Of a stretch of DNA of 11,765 bases, positions 7,180-11,765 are shown in pieces. Position numbers and translations under genes: made by a program. The notes beneath the pieces were generated by a model. That model made no database searches, had not been told where the DNA came from, and saw only the letters and a program-made list of their open reading frames with translations. Within the stretch, counting starts at the first letter, position 1. Each line of letters opens with the position of its first letter. This stretch comes from Acidimicrobiaceae bacterium (lineage in GTDB: Bacteria; Actinomycetota; Acidimicrobiia; Acidimicrobiales; Acidimicrobiaceae), in the NCBI GenBank assembly GCA_013044415.1, contig JABEUO010000033.1, positions 1-11,765 on the forward strand, given 5' to 3'.

Positions 7180-8105
7180 TTGTCCACCACATCCTCAGTG
7201 ATCATTGTGCCTATACCCCTATCGGTCAGCATCTCCAAAAGGATCGCATGCGGAATCCTTCCGTCGAGAATGTGTACCGAGGATACCCCACTCTTGCTAG
7301 CCGAAAGCGCACTTTGGAGCTTAGGACGCATTCCACCTTGAATAGTATCAGTACTCAAAAGTACCTCTAGTTCACCTGGCTGCATCCTGTGTATGAGGGT
7401 ATTTGGGTCGTCAACTCTCCTTCTTACCCCTTCGACGTTGGTCATGTAGACCAGCTTTTCGGCGCCGATTGCCGCCGCCAGTTCTGCGGCCCCAAAGTCT
7501 GCGTTGATGTTATACCCCTGCCCCTGCGAATCGGCACCAATCGTCGCTACTACCGGAATCAGACCATCCTTGAGGATCGATAGAATTATTTCTGGATTTA
7601 TCGATTCAATATCGCCGACAAAGCCGATATCGCCCTTCGCCTTAGTCGCCACTATCAGGGATGAATCGAGGCCAGAAACCCCTACGCCTTTTGCTCCGTG
7701 ACGGTTAATCGCCTGGACAATCGATGGATTCAACTTTCCGAGTAGGACCATCTTGACGACTTCGAGGGTTTCGGCATCGGTCACCCTCAATCCGTTCGAA
7801 AAGGTGGAAACCTTTCCTATCCTGTTGAGCCAGTCGTCGATCTGTGGTCCACCTCCGTGGACTACCACCGGCAGAATCCCCACCGAATGGAGTAAGACGA
7901 TATCCTCGGCGAAGGAGTCCAGCTCTTGATCTATCTCCTCCTTTGGGTCGACCCGGTCACCTAAAACATTTCCCCCATACTTGACGACCACGCACTTGCC
8001 CATGAACTTTTGGATATAGGGGAGTGCCTCAAGGAGGATCGAGGCCCAAGCCGATGGGTCCGAGCTAGGAAGGTGGGTTGGATCAATCACTGAGTCTCGG
8101 TTCAT
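7176..8105 (-). CDS. argB: Acetylglutamate kinase
   Basis: Phosphorylates N-acetylglutamate with ATP, usually the controlled step of the acetyl-cycling route. The 309-residue amino-acid-kinase fold shows KYGGN (43-47), VVHGGGPQID (81-90) and the acetylglutamate-binding YNINAD (198-203). Two traits of arginine-inhibited hexameric kinases are present: an N-terminal helix before the first strand (ILLEALPYIQKFMGK, about 23-37) and the C-terminal HAILLEMLTDRGIGTMI segment (286-302). Feedback inhibition by arginine is therefore likely (inference from family). The KYGGN loop continues VLGD rather than the common AMxD, and a roughly seven-residue charged insert follows (about 51-60). ATG at 8105 overlaps the argJ stop as ATGA. 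Confidence 0.97.
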   Translation of the reverse strand: MNRDSVIDPTHLPSSDPSAWASILLEALPYIQKFMGKCVVVKYGGNVLGDRVDPKEEIDQELDSFAEDIVLLHSVGILPVVVHGGGPQIDDWLNRIGKVSTFSNGLRVTDAETLEVVKMVLLGKLNPSIVQAINRHGAKGVGVSGLDSSLIVATKAKGDIGFVGDIESINPEIILSILKDGLIPVVATIGADSQGQGYNINADFGAAELAAAIGAEKLVYMTNVEGVRRRVDDPNTLIHRMQPGELEVLLSTDTIQGGMRPKLQSALSASKSGVSSVHILDGRIPHAILLEMLTDRGIGTMITEDVVDK

Positions 8106-9271
8106 GAGGTCCTCATGTTTTCCGCTATGTATTCAGGTGAAAGGTCGGTCGTGGTCACCATCGCCTCGCCGCTACCAAGTCCAAGGTCGCATTCGATCAA
8201 TATTTCCCTCTTGGCCATAACCTTGCCCAGGGCTACCGGATCGAAATCGACTGAAATCCCGCCCCTGGCCACTTCAATGCCGCCGTAGGATACGCTCAAT
8301 CGGTCCAAGTCGAACTCAGCACCAGCCGAACCAAATTCCGAGGCAATCCTTCCCCAGTATGGATCGGAACCATAGAACGAGCACTGGACGAGCTGCGAAG
8401 ATGCCGCCTTTTTTGCGAGAATAAGGGCGTGCTCTTCATCTAAGGCACCAAAAACCCTGATCCTGACGAGCTTGTGCGCTCCTTCGGCATCCATGGCCAT
8501 CTGGTCTGCGAGGGACCTACAAACTTGCGCCAGAGCTTCGGAAAATACTGAAGGACGAGGTTCCACGCCAACTTGAGACGATAGCAGGATGACGGTATCG
8601 TTGGTAGATGTACAGCCGTCGATCACAAGTCTGTTGAAGCTGCCATCCACCGCCTTGGATAGTGCAACTTGTGCAATCTCTGGTGTTAACTTGGCGTCTG
8701 TGGTGATGACGCTGAGCATCGTCGCCATATTTGGAGCGATCATTGCCGCTCCCTTGGCGATCGATCCTATAGAAAAACCCAACCCCAGATGCGTCGCCGT
8801 TTTAGGGACCGTATCGGTTGTCATGATCGCCCTGGCGGACCTGTTTGCCCCATCTTGATCACTTGAAAGCCCCTCCACCAGGTCCTTGACCCCAAGTCTG
8901 ATCGGGGTGGTATCAAGGGGTATCCCGATGAGGCCCGTAGAGCAAACCAGCACTGTCTCCTCTGGAACTCCGAGTTCTTGGGCCACAAAGCGTGTCATGT
9001 CTATAGCGTCACTCATCCCCTTTTCGCCGTTGGCTGCGTTGGCATTGCCACTGTTGAGGATGACGGCATAGGCACTGTTTTTAGAGGCCGCCAGGTGGGA
9101 CTTGGACACCCTCACTGGGGCGGCTGCCGAGCGATTTTGGGTGAAAGTCGCGACGGCGACCGCTGGCTCACCGGTACTCGTCGCCACCAGCGAAAGGTCC
9201 ATCGCCCCCGAGGCCTTAATTCCACATGCAATACCGTTAGCCCTAAAACCTTTGGGTGTAGTGACACTCAA
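8102..9271 (-). CDS. argJ: Glutamate N-acetyltransferase ArgJ (acetyl recycling)
   Basis: Transfers acetyl from N2-acetylornithine to glutamate, releasing ornithine and regenerating acetylglutamate; some ArgJ proteins also use acetyl-CoA. It is an Ntn-type enzyme that cleaves itself into two chains. The site is visible in KGAAMIAPNMATMLSV: cleavage before the nucleophile threonine (T184 with the start used here). NSGNAN and CSTGLIG blocks upstream and the C-terminal EYIAENMRTS ending are intact. I chose TTG at 9271: AGGAG lies seven bases upstream, and it overlaps the argC stop as TTGA. Another TTG at 9277 would add two residues but sits only one base from AGGAG. With no argA or argE in the cluster, ArgJ is the evident source of recycled acetylglutamate; whether it also makes it from acetyl-CoA cannot be read from the sequence. 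Confidence 0.95.
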   Translation of the reverse strand: MSVTTPKGFRANGIACGIKASGAMDLSLVATSTGEPAVAVATFTQNRSAAAPVRVSKSHLAASKNSAYAVILNSGNANAANGEKGMSDAIDMTRFVAQELGVPEETVLVCSTGLIGIPLDTTPIRLGVKDLVEGLSSDQDGANRSARAIMTTDTVPKTATHLGLGFSIGSIAKGAAMIAPNMATMLSVITTDAKLTPEIAQVALSKAVDGSFNRLVIDGCTSTNDTVILLSSQVGVEPRPSVFSEALAQVCRSLADQMAMDAEGAHKLVRIRVFGALDEEHALILAKKAASSQLVQCSFYGSDPYWGRIASEFGSAGAEFDLDRLSVSYGGIEVARGGISVDFDPVALGKVMAKREILIECDLGLGSGEAMVTTTDLSPEYIAENMRTS

Positions 9272-10311
9272 GGCCAAACTCCTATCTCACTTAGACCCAG
9301 GGATTCATCGACTCCGAGGGCAACGTTTAGTGCTTGGACCGCCTGTCCAGCGGCCCCTTTGACCAGGTTATCGAGGGCACCAAATGCCATAACCCAGTTA
9401 GTTCTCTGATCAAAAGTAGCAAAGACCTTTGCCCTGTTCGTACCGTAGGTCGACCTCGTAGTTGGTGCGCCATCCTCTACGTCGACAAAGGGGTCGTCAA
9501 AGAAGGTCCTTTGGTAGCAGGATGCCAAAAGCTCATCGGCGTCCTTAGGATCTAGCGACTCGATTCGATCGGTCGGCCTAAGGTAACATGTGGCCAGTAT
9601 TCCCCTCGTCATTGGTGCTAGGTGGGGAGTGAAGAGGACCTTGGCATTCGTATTTTGCTCGATCTCAATTGTGTGCCTATGGGTTTTCAGACCATAGGCA
9701 GAGAAGTTCTCGGCCACAGACATGAACATATTCTGGGCCTTATTCGTCCTTCCAGCCCCAGAAACGCCAGATGCAGCGTCGACTATCACAGGTTCGGACT
9801 GGACTAAGGCCTCATCGATGAGTGGCTTAATCGCCAGAGAGGCCGCTGTGACGTAACAACCCGGAGCGGCGATAAATCTCGACCCCTTTAGTTGGTTCCG
9901 ATTGAATTCGACGAGGCCGTAAACCGCCATCTCGAGTAGCTCAGGTTGACGGTGGTCAACGCCATACCAAATTCGGTAATCTTTCGGGTACTTTAATCGA
10001 TAATCCGCACCTAGGTCTACAACTATCAGTTCCCTCTCAATGAGCTGCGGAACGTAATCCTGCGAGGCCCCATGCGGAAGGGCAAGAAATACAACCTCGA
10101 CCGCCAAGTCGTCCACTACGCTAAGCAACTTCTCCGTTGAAGTCATCTCTAGGTCGACATCCGCCAGCCCGGCGTGGCTCTCTTTTACGGTTAAGCCCGC
10201 AGATGACTCCGCAAAAACCGCAACCAGCTCGAACAAGGGGTGCCTGGTACAGATCTTTATCAACTCGGCGCCTGCAAAGCCGGACGCCCCGGCTATCGCT
10301 ACTTTCATCAT
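9268..10311 (-). CDS. argC: N-acetyl-gamma-glutamyl-phosphate reductase
   Basis: NADPH-dependent reduction of acetylglutamyl phosphate to the semialdehyde, the third step of the pathway. The 347-residue protein begins with the Rossmann motif VAIAGASGFAGAEL and contains the active-site block AAPGCYVTAASLAIKPL, where the cysteine forms the thioester, and a downstream SGVSGAGRTNK motif typical of ArgC. The start is ATG at 10311 (MMKVAIAG), with AGGA five bases upstream; the next codon is also ATG (10308) and fits almost as well. An upstream in-frame ATG at 10353 would add 14 residues, but it lies inside the probable ArgR operator and has no family counterpart. It is the first gene of the arg cluster and ends in a TTGA overlap with argJ. 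Confidence 0.97.
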   Translation of the reverse strand: MMKVAIAGASGFAGAELIKICTRHPLFELVAVFAESSAGLTVKESHAGLADVDLEMTSTEKLLSVVDDLAVEVVFLALPHGASQDYVPQLIERELIVVDLGADYRLKYPKDYRIWYGVDHRQPELLEMAVYGLVEFNRNQLKGSRFIAAPGCYVTAASLAIKPLIDEALVQSEPVIVDAASGVSGAGRTNKAQNMFMSVAENFSAYGLKTHRHTIEIEQNTNAKVLFTPHLAPMTRGILATCYLRPTDRIESLDPKDADELLASCYQRTFFDDPFVDVEDGAPTTRSTYGTNRAKVFATFDQRTNWVMAFGALDNLVKGAAGQAVQALNVALGVDESLGLSEIGVWP

Positions 10312-10333
10312 CAAGATCCTATATTCGAAACCC

Positions 10334-10378
10334 ATGCAATAATGCATTATCATGCAAGATTTTGCTCATTTATGCATT
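10334..10378 (-). promoter_or_regulatory. Probable ArgR operator (ARG-box array) and promoter region of argC
   Basis: TGCAT-TATC-ATGCA (10343-10356) is a perfect palindrome with the 5-4-5 layout of ARG boxes known for ArgR (E. coli core TGAAT-n4-ATTCA). A second, weaker box, TGCTC-ATTT-ATGCA (10363-10376), lies beside it. A further ATGCA (10334-10338) faces the first box. The TGC triplets at 10343, 10353, 10363 and 10373 are exactly 10 bp apart, placing them on one face of the helix, as expected for hexameric ArgR. A possible -10 box, GATAAT on the minus strand (plus 10346-10351), lies inside the first box, but I see no convincing -35. The site is 23 bp or more upstream of the argC start. Confidence 0.8.
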
Positions 10379-10386
10379 ACCGGATA

Positions 10387-10427
10387 CCCGCTGTCCTCCC
10401 TGGGACCTACGAACCAAGGTCAGCGGG
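10387..10427 (-). terminator. Stem-loop between pheT and argC, candidate pheT terminator
   Basis: CCCGCTG (plus 10387-10393) and CAGCGGG (10421-10427) form a perfect 7-bp GC-rich stem beginning 7 nt after the pheT stop codon. CCT/AGG (10395-10397 with 10417-10419) can extend it past one mismatch. Alternatively GACCT/AGGTC (10404-10408 with 10417-10421) can form an inner stem that competes with that extension. No T-run follows, so if it terminates pheT transcripts it does so non-canonically; read-through into argC remains possible. Confidence 0.5.
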
Positions 10428-10433
10428 GTTCCT

Positions 10434-11765
10434 TCAGGCGGTCCTGAGTTTCGCATCAAAGGTCGCACTCATGTCAGACGCCACACGAGCAATTACGTCT
10501 TGTATCTCTTTTTCGGTAACGGTCGCAGTCTGATTCTGCAGTCGGATCTTCACCGCCAGGGACTTGGTAGCTTCGCCCAACTCCTTTGACTTATAGCTAT
10601 CGAAAAGGTACACCGATTCGCATAACTCCCCTACGGAGGATCGAATAGCCCTTACCACCTCCTGGGCTCCTATGGTTTCAGGGACTAGGAATGCCAGGTC
10701 GAATTCAGATGGAGGGAAAGGACTTATCGGCTTGGCTTGAGTCGCACCGGGAAGTTGGGAAAAGAGCACTCCCAGGTCCAATTCGAGGTAGGCCACCCTA
10801 TCTTTTGTGGTATTGGATGTCAGTGTCGCAACGAGGTCCCGATCCAATTCGCCTAATATCCCTGCTGGGATAGAGTTACAAACCACCGCCGCCGATCGTG
10901 TCGGATGAAGCTTTGGCCAGGAGGTCAAGACTGACCCAGAATGCAAAACGTTAGCGGTATCGAGGATCGGCGGAGGTAATTTAAAAAAACCGAAACAGAG
11001 TCCAAGTAATCGAGTCATCTCGTCGATCGCCGAATCAGGGCGGGTCAACAAAAATGCCAACCTTTCGGTCTCGAGGGGAAGTCCCTCCTCCGTCGCCTTG
11101 GGTTCAAATACCTTTCCTATCTCAAAAAGTCTTATTGGAAAATTCTGCCTATTCGAATTATGAACCAGCGCCCTCGCCATCGATGGGAGCAAGGAGCGCC
11201 TAAGGACCGACTCCTCTTTGGCCAGCGGATTACTAAGTGAGATAGCCTGATCAGAAATTCCAAAAGGTGAGTGCTCCGACGGTGAGAGCATCGAGCTCCC
11301 CCACATCTCATTGAATCCATTATCCCTTGCGAAGGCCCTGATCCCCCTCCGCAACTTCTGCTGCCTGGTAAGCCCTCCGACTTGAGGCGGATTGAGGCGG
11401 AGTTTATCCACTTTAGAGTACCCGTAGTGCCTTGCGACCTCCTCTATGATGTCTACTTCGATGGCACAATCTGGGCGAAAGCTTGGAACCGTTACTAATA
11501 GGTCTTCTTCAAGTGGAACAACGCCGAATCCGATCGGCTCCAACAGACCCTTGACCTCATCAATTAGAAACTCGTGATTCAAATACGAATTCAGCTTTGC
11601 AAAACGAACCTTGACCCGTTCCGGTTCGAAAAGGTACGGAACTACCTCGAGCATCGCCGACGGTTTTGCCTCTAGCAATTCGCAGAACCTGGCGAGGGCT
11701 ATCGGCGGTAGCTCGGGGTCGACACCCCTTTCGAAACGGGCGGAAGCCTCCGACCTAAGCTGCAT
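10434..11765 (-). CDS. pheT: Phenylalanyl-tRNA synthetase beta subunit, C-terminal part
   Basis: Beta chain of the (alpha-beta)2 synthetase that charges tRNA-Phe. The reading frame runs off the right edge, so only the last 443 residues are here; complete bacterial PheT is roughly 800. Visible in order: RSEASARFERGVDPE (4-18, end of the B3/4 region), a B5 domain (about 50-118, with PSFRPDCAIEVDIIEEVARHYGY), the catalytic-like core with LSNPLAKEESVLRRSLLPSM (177-196), and a C-terminal ferredoxin-fold anticodon-binding domain (about 345-441). The methionine at the edge is internal, not the start. pheS is expected just outside the window, as in other actinobacteria with this gene order. Confidence 0.96.
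   Translation of the reverse strand: MQLRSEASARFERGVDPELPPIALARFCELLEAKPSAMLEVVPYLFEPERVKVRFAKLNSYLNHEFLIDEVKGLLEPIGFGVVPLEEDLLVTVPSFRPDCAIEVDIIEEVARHYGYSKVDKLRLNPPQVGGLTRQQKLRRGIRAFARDNGFNEMWGSSMLSPSEHSPFGISDQAISLSNPLAKEESVLRRSLLPSMARALVHNSNRQNFPIRLFEIGKVFEPKATEEGLPLETERLAFLLTRPDSAIDEMTRLLGLCFGFFKLPPPILDTANVLHSGSVLTSWPKLHPTRSAAVVCNSIPAGILGELDRDLVATLTSNTTKDRVAYLELDLGVLFSQLPGATQAKPISPFPPSEFDLAFLVPETIGAQEVVRAIRSSVGELCESVYLFDSYKSKELGEATKSLAVKIRLQNQTATVTEKEIQDVIARVASDMSATFDAKLRTA

Noticed and set aside
10312..10353. N-terminal extension of argC to the ATG at 10353
   Set aside because: The ATG lies inside the ARG-box palindrome, and the well-placed AGGA sits before the ATG at 10311; the added residues do not resemble ArgC N-termini.
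10137..10589. A 150-codon plus-strand frame spanning the argC start, the operator and the pheT end
   Set aside because: It runs antisense through two well-identified genes and the ARG boxes, and its composition is serine/arginine-rich without a known motif.
1..11765. Mobile elements, phage genes, toxin-antitoxin, defence or secondary-metabolite systems
   Set aside because: Every long frame with support belongs to housekeeping metabolism or tRNA charging; no transposase, integrase, terminal repeats, tRNA or rRNA gene was seen.

Overview
The window is an ordinary chromosomal biosynthetic region. The gene order pheT-argC-argJ-argB-argD-argF-argR-argG-argH, all on the minus strand, is the classic actinobacterial arginine cluster (the same order is known in Mycobacterium). 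Base composition looks only slightly above 50% GC, and TTG and GTG start codons are used. Together these suggest a moderate-GC actinobacterium, perhaps an Acidimicrobiia-type lineage. The phylum-level guess rests on gene order; anything finer is inference.

Layout, left to right: (1) 1-50, a 13-bp direct tandem repeat running off the left edge. (2) 59-1210, plus strand, sat (ATP sulfurylase). (3) 1211-1365, a convergent intergenic gap with a perfect 11-bp inverted repeat, a likely shared transcription end. (4) 1366-10311, minus strand, the arg cluster. In transcription order it runs argC, argJ, argB, argD, argF, argR, a 176-nt gap, argG, argH, then a hotdog-fold thioesterase 18 nt further on. 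(5) 10312-10433, the control region between pheT and argC: a GC-rich stem-loop after pheT, then an array of TGCA half-sites that matches the geometry of paired ARG boxes. (6) 10434 to the right edge, the C-terminal 443 residues of pheT.

The arg genes encode the acetylated route from N-acetylglutamate to arginine: ArgB phosphorylates, ArgC reduces, ArgD transaminates, ArgJ moves the acetyl group back to glutamate, ArgF carbamoylates ornithine, and ArgG and ArgH complete arginine. No argA or argE is present, which fits an acetyl-recycling ArgJ. ArgR is the arginine-responsive repressor, and its probable operator lies just upstream of argC. Translation is tightly coupled from argC to argR (TTGA, ATGA and GTGA overlaps, a 14-bp overlap and a 2-nt gap). 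The only real break is between argR and argG, where 11-bp repeats can form hairpins, one of them followed by a T-run.

I found no mobile element, CRISPR array, RNA gene, defence system or new multigene system. The points worth a second look are regulatory: the sat-proximal tandem repeat, the ARG-box array, and the repeat/hairpin segment between argR and argG.
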